The notes below the pieces were generated by a model. It was not told the origin of the DNA. It saw only the letters and a list, made by a program, of their open reading frames with translations, and did no database searches. Both the position numbers and the translations under genes were made by a program. From contig JAJQEJ010000034.1 of the NCBI GenBank assembly GCA_021201735.1, positions 39,340 to 103,339 of the forward strand: a DNA stretch of 64,000 nucleotides. Reading direction: 5' to 3'. Each line of letters starts with the position of its first letter. Position 1 is the first letter of the stretch. This DNA comes from Oscillospiraceae bacterium. Lineage in GTDB: Bacteria; Bacillota; Clostridia; Oscillospirales; Oscillospiraceae. Shown here piece by piece: positions 34,060 through 41,247 of this stretch.

Positions 34060-34839
34060 TCAATATGTATCCACAGTCACTTCCAGCTTATCCGTCCCGG
34101 CCTCATCTGTACAGGTGACCGTGCAGTCCTCCTGCGTCCCGGCAAGGCTGATGCGCCGCGCCTTGCAGAGCTCCAGCACGGCGATGAAGGTTGCGACAAT
34201 CTCAGAGCGGCTGCGGCTGCCATGAAAGAGCGCGCGAAACCCGGTCACCCCGGCTTTGAGCAGCTTGCGGAGAATCTCTCCTGCCTTGTCCGTCACCGGA
34301 TACGGCTCACGCCCGACAATCCCCTCAAAGGCAGACATGGGCGGCGGAAGCTTGTTGTCTGTCTTTGCCAGAACTGCGCGTATCGCCCCCGTCAGATCCT
34401 CCGGCTTGTGCTCGTACCGGTAGGTCTTGTCCACCGTGAGCGGCTCCGGCAGTTTTGGGATATAATCCTGACCCGTCGCATAGCGGCTTGATAGCGCCGG
34501 AATCACCTGCTTTACCTTTGCAAAGCCTTCATTGCGGCGACGCTCCTCCAGTGCCGCCATCAGCTGCTCCATCTCGCTGAGTATTTCCTCATCTCCCACC
34601 GACAGGAGCATCCGTGTCTTGATATAAACCAGATGCGCCGCCATACTCACAAACACGCTCGCGACTTCCAAGTCGAGCGCCTTGCGCTGATCCATCCAAG
34701 CCAGATACTGCTCCAGAATCAGGGTGATTTTGATATCGGATATCTCCATTTTGTTCTTGCTGAGCAGGCTGAGAATCAGATCCAGCGGCCCGCTGAAATC
34801 CTCCATGTCCTCCTGCTTTGCCCGCACAACCTTCTCCAA
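34060..34839 (-). CDS. scpA: Segregation and condensation protein A
   Basis: This kleisin subunit of condensin has the N-terminal GPLDLILSLLSKNKMEISDI segment and a C-terminal winged helix (SRSEIVATFIAVLELCKARR). The first standard start codon is TTG 34839, which gives 259 residues. In-frame codons immediately upstream encode ETPIFHL, a stretch that fits the usual kleisin N-terminus. They are preceded by ATC at 34860-34858, with a GGGGTG run about six bases before it, and no ATG/GTG/TTG. The true start is thus uncertain and may be a rare AUC codon. Confidence 0.9.
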   Translation of the reverse strand: MEKVVRAKQEDMEDFSGPLDLILSLLSKNKMEISDIKITLILEQYLAWMDQRKALDLEVASVFVSMAAHLVYIKTRMLLSVGDEEILSEMEQLMAALEERRRNEGFAKVKQVIPALSSRYATGQDYIPKLPEPLTVDKTYRYEHKPEDLTGAIRAVLAKTDNKLPPPMSAFEGIVGREPYPVTDKAGEILRKLLKAGVTGFRALFHGSRSRSEIVATFIAVLELCKARRISLAGTQEDCTVTCTDEAGTDKLEVTVDTY

Positions 34840-34861
34840 ATGAAAAATTGGCGTTTCGATA

Positions 34862-35551
34862 CTACATCACCCCAAACAGCTGCGCCGGGACATCAAGCGC
34901 AGCGCAATAACCACGCAGGACGCCGTTGATCAAAAAGCTCAGTGGTCGGCTCAGAAAGCCGAAGAACGTAAGCAGCACCAAAACGATCATTACATACCGC
35001 TCATACTTCAAAATGCCGTAGTATATTCTGTCGGGCAAAAAGGAAAAGAATATTTTCGACCCGTCGAGCGGCGAAATCGGAATCAAGTTAAACACGCCCA
35101 TGCCAATGCTGAAAATCGTGACGCTGGCGAGAAAAGAAACAAGAAGCGATAGAACCGTGTTCGGTAACGAGCGCAAAGGGAAATGAATCATCAACGAGAG
35201 TAGCGCAAGCGAGATAAACCCGGTAATGAAATTTGACAGCGGCCCCGCCAGCGCGGTAAGCGCCATCCCTCTCTTCGGGTTTTTAAAATAATTCATGTTG
35301 ACCGGCACCGGCTTTGCCCACCCAACCTTAGCAACCAGCATCATTACGAGGCCGACAATATCCAGGTGCTTAATCGGGTTGAGTGTCAGCCGACCGGCGT
35401 TTTTGGCGGTCGGGTCGCCAAGCCGGTAGGCTGCCAGACCGTGGCAGAGCTCATGCACCGTAATGCAGAGCAGACAGGCAATCGCGCTGATGATAAGCCT
35501 AATCAGCGCATCCCAATCCATTTGATTTACAAAATTCTGAATGGACCCCAC
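34862..35551 (-). CDS. Site-2 protease-like (M50/rhomboid-neighbour type) zinc metalloprotease
   Basis: This 229-residue integral membrane protein has the zinc motif HELCHG near residue 34 and the second metal-binding segment NLIPISPLDGSK near residue 155, with about five to six transmembrane helices. This short M50 form usually precedes scpA-scpB in Clostridia and Bacilli. Its substrates are unknown. GTG 35551 is supported by AAGGAG about seven bases upstream, and a promoter is visible further up. Confidence 0.92.
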   Translation of the reverse strand: MGSIQNFVNQMDWDALIRLIISAIACLLCITVHELCHGLAAYRLGDPTAKNAGRLTLNPIKHLDIVGLVMMLVAKVGWAKPVPVNMNYFKNPKRGMALTALAGPLSNFITGFISLALLSLMIHFPLRSLPNTVLSLLVSFLASVTIFSIGMGVFNLIPISPLDGSKIFFSFLPDRIYYGILKYERYVMIVLVLLTFFGFLSRPLSFLINGVLRGYCAALDVPAQLFGVM

Positions 35552-35638
35552 AATCCGGTCTCCTTTGGCAATTCTTAGTATGTCCGAAAAATCTGTGTTT
35601 CAGGCGCAGTCACGCAAGTTTCCATTTCTTATTACGTC

Positions 35639-35667
35639 ATTATAGCAAACTCTGCCTGCAAACACAA
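35639..35667 (-). promoter_or_regulatory. Sigma-A-type promoter for the site-2 protease-scpAB unit
   Basis: On the minus strand TTGTGT (35667-35662) and a consensus TATAAT (35644-35639) are spaced by 17 bp, with a TGC extension just before the -10 box. Confidence 0.7.
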
Positions 35668-35714
35668 GCGCTGATCTGATCGATACCGCCGACATTTGTC
35701 CATTGAAATTTTTG

Positions 35715-35743
35715 TTGTGTCATGTTATCCTTATACATATACA
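35715..35743 (+). promoter_or_regulatory. Sigma-A-type promoter for the EIIC-EAL gene
   Basis: TTGTGT (35715-35720) and TATACA (35738-35743) are separated by 17 bp and lie about 60 bp before the predicted TTG start. This intergenic region is AT-rich and also holds the divergent promoter for the opposite strand. Confidence 0.5.
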
Positions 35744-35802
35744 ATTTGATTATGATTCACTCCGCAAAACGCAAATATGCCGGTTAGAGAGATGATATTT
35801 TT

Positions 35803-37962
35803 TTGAAGTACTTTTCAAGACTGGATTCTATTTTCCTGCGTATTTCAGAAAATCAAATCGTGAAGGTTGTCCGCCAGGGACTGCTCTACAATATGCCGCT
35901 GATCATGATTGGCTCATTCATGCTTGTCCTGCTGAATTTACCAATCGTGCAGTTCAGTGACGCCTTAACCGGCCTGTTCGGTGAAAACTGGCGCGAGCTG
36001 TGCCTGCTAATTCACAAAGGCACCTACCGCATCATGTCTGTGACAACGCTTCTCTCCATCAGCTATGCACTCGCAAAAGATATTGACAAAGATAGAGGCA
36101 ACCGGCAAAACCTGATCATCCCGTGCATCACGGCGCTTTCCTGTTACATCATTTTTGCGCCCGGGCTCGATATCATTCTCCCGGAGCGGCAGGCAGGACC
36201 AACCGGTATTTTCCGCGCAATCGTCATTGGCCTGATTGCATGCTATCTTTTCTTTTTCTTCTCCTCCCACCTTCCGCACCGGAAAACAGCATATTTCTAT
36301 GACGCGGATGCCATACTCCATTCCTCCATATCAAGTATCTTTCCGGCTATCATGACAATTGGCTGCTTTGCCTTGGTGCGCGTACTGTACAACTATTTTA
36401 ACGGTTCGGCTGCGGTCTTGGGTTTCGGCAACAACCTGTTGCGCACTTTGTTCCAGGGTGGGCAGTCTCTCTGGGTCGTTATTTTATATTGCCTGCTCTC
36501 CCATATCATGTGGTTTTTCGGGATTCACGGCACCAATGTGCTGGAAAATGTCTCCCAGAATCTTTTTGCCTCAGCGAGTGAGGTAAATATCTCCGCCGTC
36601 GCCGCGGGGCTTATGCCAACTGAGATTTTTACCAAACAGTTTTTAGATGTCTTTGTGTTTCTAGGCGGTGCCGGCTGCACCCTGGGTCTGCTGATTGCGC
36701 TGATCCTTGCCGGACGGGTCAGCAAAGCAAGCGGCATAGCCAAAATCTCTGTCCTGCCAGCCATTTTTAATATCAATGAAATTCTGGTCTACGGGCTTCC
36801 CGTTATCTTTAACCCCTATTATCTGATCCCATTCCTGCTCAGCCCGGTTGTACTGACTGTTTCGAGCTACATTGCGTTTGCATCAGGGCTTGTTCCGCTT
36901 ACCATCGCGGATGTCACCTGGACCACCCCCATATTCATTTCCGGTTATACCAGCACCGGATCCGTCGCGGGGATCATCCTGCAAGCCGTCAACCTCCTGC
37001 TTTCCGTCTGTATGTACTTCCCCTTCGTCCGGCTTTACGAAAAGCAGGTCGCACGCAATAACGCAAGAATTTTCGAGGCGCTTATCCGCGACTATACCGC
37101 CGCTACTCTGGAGAATCTGCCAATGATGCTTGAGCGCAGAGATGAACATGGTGTCGTCGCCCGCGCACTCGCCACGGAAATTCGCGCCACTTTAGCAGGG
37201 GCCGAAAAAGATGTCGGCCTTTCTATTGCATTCCAACCGAAAAACTTCTCCGATGGCACCGTCTTCGGTGCCGAGGCACTGCTGCGCTGGCACCATCCAA
37301 AATACGGTGAAATTCCGCCCTGTGTCACGCTTGGCATCGCCGAAGAGGCAGGGCTTACCGTTGCGCTTGGCGCTTGGGTTCTCAAAATGTCCTTTGCACA
37401 GCTCAAACAATGGCATGACGAGGGTATTTTGATCAAACTTTCCATCAATCTCTCGCCACTGCAGCTGAAATACGACCTTGCCCTCGCGGATCAAGTCGCT
37501 CATCTGATTTCAGAAACAGGGCTTCCACCGCAATATATCGAGCTCGAGCTGACAGAGCATGCCGCATTGGATCAGGGGGTTGCAACACGCAGCTGTATGG
37601 AGAAGATAAATGGGCTTGGCGTGAACATCTCCATTGACGACTTCGGAATGGGCAGCTCCTCCCTTCTCTATCTGCGTGACTTCTATGCCAATATTGTAAA
37701 GCTGGATATTTCCCTCGTGCAGACGCTGGAAACCAGTGAATACAGTCGGCAAATTGTCCGCACCACGATGGATCTATGTGACCAGCTCGGTGTTGAGCTG
37801 GTCGCAGAAGGTGTGGAATCGGAGGCGCAGTTAGCCATGCTGCGTGATATCGGCTGCCAGCGCTTCCAAGGCTGGTATTTTAGCAAAGCCCTTACGCCAG
37901 AGCTCTTTGGGGCATATATTCAGTCGCACGGCATCGCCTCTTCCCCACCGGAAATACAATAG
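35803..37962 (+). CDS. PTS EIIC-like membrane domain fused to an EAL (c-di-GMP phosphodiesterase) domain
   Basis: A 719-residue protein in two parts. Residues 1 to about 430 form a membrane domain like the EIIC permease of the lactose/cellobiose PTS family, with about ten helices, the FGIHGTNVLENVS segment and FNINEILVYGLPVIFNP, the conserved sugar-binding NE loop. Residues from about 445 to 705 form an EAL domain with the intact catalytic set: GAEALLRW near 490, SINLSP, ELTEHA, IDDFGMGSSSL, KLDIS and AEGVES. There is no EIIA or EIIB domain. It probably hydrolyses c-di-GMP in response to an external sugar. The start is TTG 35803 behind an in-frame TAG. Confidence 0.92.
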   Translation: MKYFSRLDSIFLRISENQIVKVVRQGLLYNMPLIMIGSFMLVLLNLPIVQFSDALTGLFGENWRELCLLIHKGTYRIMSVTTLLSISYALAKDIDKDRGNRQNLIIPCITALSCYIIFAPGLDIILPERQAGPTGIFRAIVIGLIACYLFFFFSSHLPHRKTAYFYDADAILHSSISSIFPAIMTIGCFALVRVLYNYFNGSAAVLGFGNNLLRTLFQGGQSLWVVILYCLLSHIMWFFGIHGTNVLENVSQNLFASASEVNISAVAAGLMPTEIFTKQFLDVFVFLGGAGCTLGLLIALILAGRVSKASGIAKISVLPAIFNINEILVYGLPVIFNPYYLIPFLLSPVVLTVSSYIAFASGLVPLTIADVTWTTPIFISGYTSTGSVAGIILQAVNLLLSVCMYFPFVRLYEKQVARNNARIFEALIRDYTAATLENLPMMLERRDEHGVVARALATEIRATLAGAEKDVGLSIAFQPKNFSDGTVFGAEALLRWHHPKYGEIPPCVTLGIAEEAGLTVALGAWVLKMSFAQLKQWHDEGILIKLSINLSPLQLKYDLALADQVAHLISETGLPPQYIELELTEHAALDQGVATRSCMEKINGLGVNISIDDFGMGSSSLLYLRDFYANIVKLDISLVQTLETSEYSRQIVRTTMDLCDQLGVELVAEGVESEAQLAMLRDIGCQRFQGWYFSKALTPELFGAYIQSHGIASSPPEIQ

Positions 37963-38139
37963 CCATATCATCCTCCCGCGGTCTTTGGGACATTTTCACG
38001 TTGACATCGCCCAATAATCTGGGTAAAATAAAACCTGTGTCAATTCTCAATCCCGGAATTTTATATGTGCCCCAATACCGCAGTGCGTAGCGTATGCGTA
38101 TCATGAGCAAACGCACGCTGTCCCGAAAACTTAATATAT

Positions 38140-38200
38140 GCCCGTAGCTCAGCAGGATAGAGCGATCGCCTCCTAAACAAGTGGTAGAGCACTCGCCCAT
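38140..38200 (+). pseudogene. Truncated tRNA-Arg remnant joined to a second tRNA-like fragment
   Basis: From 38140 the sequence starts like a tRNA-Arg(CCU) gene: GCCCGTAGCTCAGCAGGATA, then GAGCG and the CTCCTAA anticodon loop. It then diverges at the anticodon stem and continues with GTGGTAGAGCACTCGCCC, which looks like the D-arm of another tRNA. There is no T-arm, no acceptor 3' strand and no CCA, so it cannot make a functional tRNA. An intact tRNA-Arg lies about 100 bp downstream. Confidence 0.7.
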
Positions 38201-38241
38201 TCCTCTGTGAAAACTTATTAATTATCTTATTTTTGATATAG

Positions 38242-38318
38242 GTCTCAGTAGCTCAGCTGGATAGAGCGTCCCCCTCCTAAGGGGAAGGCCGGGGGTTCGA
38301 ATCCCTTCTGGGACACCA
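38242..38318 (+). tRNA. tRNA-Arg (anticodon CCU)
   Basis: The cloverleaf folds fully: acceptor stem GTCTCAG with CTGGGAC, D-arm AGCTC...GAGC, anticodon arm TCCCC-CTCCTAA-GGGGA with anticodon CCT, T-arm with GTTCGAATC loop, discriminator A and an encoded CCA end (38316-38318). It is 77 nt including CCA. A terminator with a T-run follows at once. The locus is flanked by a tRNA fragment and short tandem repeats. Confidence 0.96.
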
Positions 38319-38323
38319 TCAGG

Positions 38324-38366
38324 GGTTGAAATTTCAAGGTTTCTTGAGGTTTCAGCCTTTTCTTTT
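38324..38366 (+). terminator. Intrinsic terminator of tRNA-Arg
   Basis: An outer GGTTGAAA/TTTCAGCC stem (38324-38331 with 38350-38357), closed by an inner CAAG/CTTG pairing, is followed by TTTTCTTTT (38358-38366). Confidence 0.8.
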
Positions 38367-38492
38367 GTGTTAGCAAATGCTTGATGAGGGGAGCGGTAAA
38401 GGTGAAATCTGCTAACAAAGGATTCAATAACTGCAATTTTAATCTGCCAACAAAACCGCATGTCATGGACAAGTTAGACCGAAATGAAAGCA

Positions 38493-38558
38493 AATCTGCT
38501 AACAATCTGCTAACAATCTGCTAACAATCTGCTAACAATCTGCTAACAATCTGCTAAC
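38493..38558. repeat. Six tandem 11-bp repeats (AATCTGCTAAC)
   Basis: Six perfect head-to-tail copies of AATCTGCTAAC fill 38493-38558. A seventh exact copy lies alone at 38406-38416, and a variant with one change (AATCTGCCAAC) at 38441-38451. The spaced and tandem arrangement next to a tRNA-Arg gene resembles arm-type binding sites of tyrosine integrases, or it may be a simple expanded repeat. There are no spacers, so it is not a CRISPR array. Confidence 0.85.
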
Positions 38559-39185
38559 AGTCGAGTTTCATATCCATAAAATCCATACTGTGCTATGTGT
38601 TTAAGGGCTTGATATTTTTGACAGGATTCACGCTGGCCGAGCGTCCTGACCCTGATGGCGCTGCCCTCAGTGTCCCGAGGTTTATCGCCTTGGTTTGGCG
38701 GGGCGGCGGTTAGAAAACGGCGATTCCCATCTGTAAAACCGCCGCCCCGCCAAACCCCGTACAGTGCTCCGGTCGCGCCTCCGCGTTGCCCTATCCTCCG
38801 CACAGGTAAAAGCTATTTTAGTATTATATTTTTATTTCAGGATTATTCCGTTTACACGGTTCCTTGGACACTCCTTCCTTATGACAGTACATACGGCATG
38901 AACTCCTCATTCCCCAAGATAATTCTGACATTCCCGTTCGCTTTGACTCGAATGGCAATACCGCCGCAACTGGCGGCCACCTCTGTCCCACGTATGTTTA
39001 CTGCGCTTACGCGCCAATGACTTCGTATCGGCTTCCGCGATGATCTGGTCGTCAATCACACCTTTACTACTTCACCTATATAGATAACAAAAAAGCCGTT
39101 TCGTTGCACGCGCTTTCCCGCCCGCCGCATATATTGTAATGTACCATTCCACGGGGCAAAAGACTTTGAAAGAACAGGTGCCAGT
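38559..39185. other. Non-coding, degenerate region after the tRNA-Arg locus
   Basis: No intact gene is supported here. A near-symmetric GC-rich hairpin lies at 38692-38756. On the minus strand about 39016-38883 reads VNIRGTEVAASCGGIAIRV followed by a short continuation and a stop, which may be the degraded end of a protein I cannot identify. Codon use and the lack of starts suggest remnants of an old integrated element. Confidence 0.45.
38692..38756. repeat. 20-bp perfect inverted repeat, very GC-rich
   Basis: The arms 38692-38711 and 38737-38756 are perfect reverse complements, 15 of 20 bases being G or C, with a 25-nt loop. No T-run follows on either strand. It does not fit the ordinary terminators seen elsewhere in the window and may belong to the remnant element. 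Confidence 0.75.
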
Positions 39186-39359
39186 ATGAAAATCTATCAT
39201 TCCAGCAACCTTATATCATACCTAGAAGATGACCCGACGCCATCCGTTTCCTTTGCGGATGACGAGATGACATTCGACAATGCAATGGAATCAAATGAAA
39301 CTATGCGCTGTAGCAGTTGCGGTATTCAGACGAGGGTCCGGAAGCTACCGCCGGACTAA
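39186..39359 (+). CDS. Small hypothetical protein with a C-terminal CxxC
   Basis: A 57-residue reading frame begins MKIYHSSNLISYLEDD, is acidic in the middle and ends in RCSSCGIQTRVRKLPPD. A modest AGGTG ribosome binding site lies five bases before the ATG. It is followed within 11 bp by a strong hairpin that could act as a terminator. I do not recognise a family. The CSSCG pair suggests metal or redox chemistry, but one pair alone is weak evidence. It could be a chance reading frame. Confidence 0.4.
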   Translation: MKIYHSSNLISYLEDDPTPSVSFADDEMTFDNAMESNETMRCSSCGIQTRVRKLPPD

Positions 39360-39369
39360 TCCATAATGA

Positions 39370-39398
39370 GGGGCTGTAGCGTATTTTGCTACAGCCCC
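39370..39398 (+). terminator. Hairpin downstream of the small hypothetical gene
   Basis: A perfect 11-bp stem (39370-39380 with 39388-39398) has a 7-nt loop GTATTTT. It lies between the small gene and the phosphodiesterase gene, 30 bp before the next start. The T-run after it is poor, so termination may be partial. Confidence 0.55.
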
Positions 39399-39429
39399 AA
39401 CATTTACGATATCCGCCAAGGAGGATTTT

Positions 39430-40149
39430 ATGAACCGAAATCATTGGCTTTACCAGACGCCCATCGCGCACAGGGGGCTGCACCGTACAGGCGTCCCGGA
39501 AAATTCTATCCCGGCTTTTCTGGCGGCGGCAGACCATCATTATGGGATTGAATTGGACGTGCGTCTGACGCAGGATGGGGAAATTGTCGTTTTTCACGAT
39601 GCGGGCACCTACAGAATGACGGGGCAGCGCTACCTTATTCAGGATGCAACCCTATCTGAGCTGAGCGCACTGTGTTTATCCGATACCGCCTGTAAGATAC
39701 CACGGCTCGTTGAGGTTCTGGATGCGGTAAACGGCCGCGTCCCCATTGTGATTGAAATTAAGAACACAGGGAAAGCAGGGAAATTAGAGGAAACACTCCA
39801 TGCCATCCTCAAAAACTACGACGGTGAATTTGCCGTCGCCTCATTTGACCCTTTTTCCCTGCAGTACTTTAAAAAGCACAGCCCGCAGATGTTACGGGGG
39901 CAAATTGCGTCGCACTTCAAAGGGGAAGCGCTCATTGGCACCGCCAAACTCGTGCTGCGCAACCTGATGCTAAATTCTTTGAGCTCCCCCGATTTCATCT
40001 CGTACAACATTCACGATCTGCCGAACAAACAGGTGGAGAAGGCCAGAAAGCGCCTGTGCGTACTCGGCTGGGTGGTGCGCAATGCGCAGGATATGCAGAT
40101 AGCAAAGAAGTATTGCGACAATATCATCTTTGAAAATATGACCCCCTAA
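39430..40149 (+). CDS. Glycerophosphodiester phosphodiesterase family protein
   Basis: This 239-residue protein is a GDPD-fold enzyme that hydrolyses glycerophosphodiesters to glycerol 3-phosphate and an alcohol. It has the signature IAHRGLHRTGVPENSIPAF (seen as AHRG and ENSIPAF), the metal/catalytic ELDVRLTQDGEIVVFHD, and VIEIK later on. No signal peptide is visible, so it should act in the cytoplasm. AAGGAGG lies seven bases before ATG. It converges with lgt on the other strand. Confidence 0.93.
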   Translation: MNRNHWLYQTPIAHRGLHRTGVPENSIPAFLAAADHHYGIELDVRLTQDGEIVVFHDAGTYRMTGQRYLIQDATLSELSALCLSDTACKIPRLVEVLDAVNGRVPIVIEIKNTGKAGKLEETLHAILKNYDGEFAVASFDPFSLQYFKKHSPQMLRGQIASHFKGEALIGTAKLVLRNLMLNSLSSPDFISYNIHDLPNKQVEKARKRLCVLGWVVRNAQDMQIAKKYCDNIIFENMTP

Positions 40150-40155
40150 ACGCAG

Positions 40156-41247
40156 CTATACAGATGCGGAGGAATCGTCCGGATGCCAGACAAGCACATC
40201 GGTCAGATCGTCGCGCTCTTTGAGTGTGATAAGAATTTCGGACACCGCGTCGGGACTCGCGTCCTCCGGCATGGCGTATTCCTCTGTATAGCTCCCCTCG
40301 CTGTGAAAGCCGTCCGCCCAGGCTCTGGCGTCCTCCACCCCGGCGGGGAACACAAGGGCGACACGGCACGCCTCCTGCTTGTCCGCCGCCGCAGCCACCT
40401 GGTTGACCCAGAGCTGCTGCGGCGTATGCTTTTTGAGGACCAGATGGAAGATGAGAAACAGGAGCGCAAGCAGCGCGGTCAGAATAGCGACCGCCTGCGA
40501 GACACGGATAGGGGTATTGAAAAAATAGAGACTGTCGGTGCGCAGTCCCTCAATCCAGAACCGCCCGATGCCGTACCAGAGAAAGTACCCGGCAAAAATC
40601 TGCCCGTCAAATTTACGCCGTTTTTTCGCCACCGTACTCAAGAGCAAAAATCCGACCAGATTCCAGATCGATTCATAAAAAAAGGTGGGGTGAACCTCCA
40701 TATACTGCGTCACAGCACCGTTGGACGTTGTAATACCCATGCGCCACGGAAGAGTAGTCTCCGCCCCGTATGCCTCCGCGTTCATGAAATTACCCCAGCG
40801 CCCGACGCACTGGCCGATGAGAAAGCCCAGCATCCCCAGATCGGCAAACGCCAGAAAGCGGATTTTCCGTATCAGGCAAAAAATGAGCAGGGTCGCAACC
40901 GCCGCGATCACGCCGCCATAGATGGCAAGCCCTCCGTCCCAGATGCGCAGCATTTGCAGGAAATCCGGGCTGCCGTCCGCCTTTTGAAACTGAGAATAGT
41001 AAAATATAATATAGTACAGCCGCGCGCCCACAATGCCGATGGGGACGGCGAAAAACAGCATGTCAACCACATCGTCCTGCTTGATGCCGAAACGGGGCGC
41101 GACGCGGCAGCAATAGAGTATCGCGAGGAAAAACCCGATGGCGATGATGATGCCGTACCAGTATACCGGCCAGCTCCCGATGTGAAAAGCCACACGGTTA
41201 ATCGTGATCTCGCCGATACCGAGCCCCGGGAAGGAGACTATATGCAC
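40156..41247 (-). CDS. lgt: Prolipoprotein diacylglyceryl transferase with C-terminal extension
   Basis: This 363-residue membrane enzyme transfers diacylglycerol to the lipobox cysteine of prolipoproteins. It has seven or so helices, the FGARLYYIIFYY-type segment near residue 75, the Lgt signature GRWGNFMNAEAYG near 150, and WYGIGRFWIEGLRTDSLY near 240. About 90 residues follow the last helix, with no obvious motif; most Lgt proteins end much earlier. The start is GTG 41247, supported by GGGAGGG upstream. It overlaps the M16 peptidase stop. Confidence 0.93.
   Translation of the reverse strand: MHIVSFPGLGIGEITINRVAFHIGSWPVYWYGIIIAIGFFLAILYCCRVAPRFGIKQDDVVDMLFFAVPIGIVGARLYYIIFYYSQFQKADGSPDFLQMLRIWDGGLAIYGGVIAAVATLLIFCLIRKIRFLAFADLGMLGFLIGQCVGRWGNFMNAEAYGAETTLPWRMGITTSNGAVTQYMEVHPTFFYESIWNLVGFLLLSTVAKKRRKFDGQIFAGYFLWYGIGRFWIEGLRTDSLYFFNTPIRVSQAVAILTALLALLFLIFHLVLKKHTPQQLWVNQVAAAADKQEACRVALVFPAGVEDARAWADGFHSEGSYTEEYAMPEDASPDAVSEILITLKERDDLTDVLVWHPDDSSASV

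Noticed and set aside
38222..38505. Minus-strand reading frames over the tRNA-Arg gene with a GFEPPAFPLGGG-type peptide
   Set aside because: This peptide is the well-known antisense translation of tRNA genes; the cloverleaf explains the sequence.
38493..38558. CRISPR-like repetition
   Set aside because: The 11-bp units are head-to-tail without unique spacers, and no cas genes are near.
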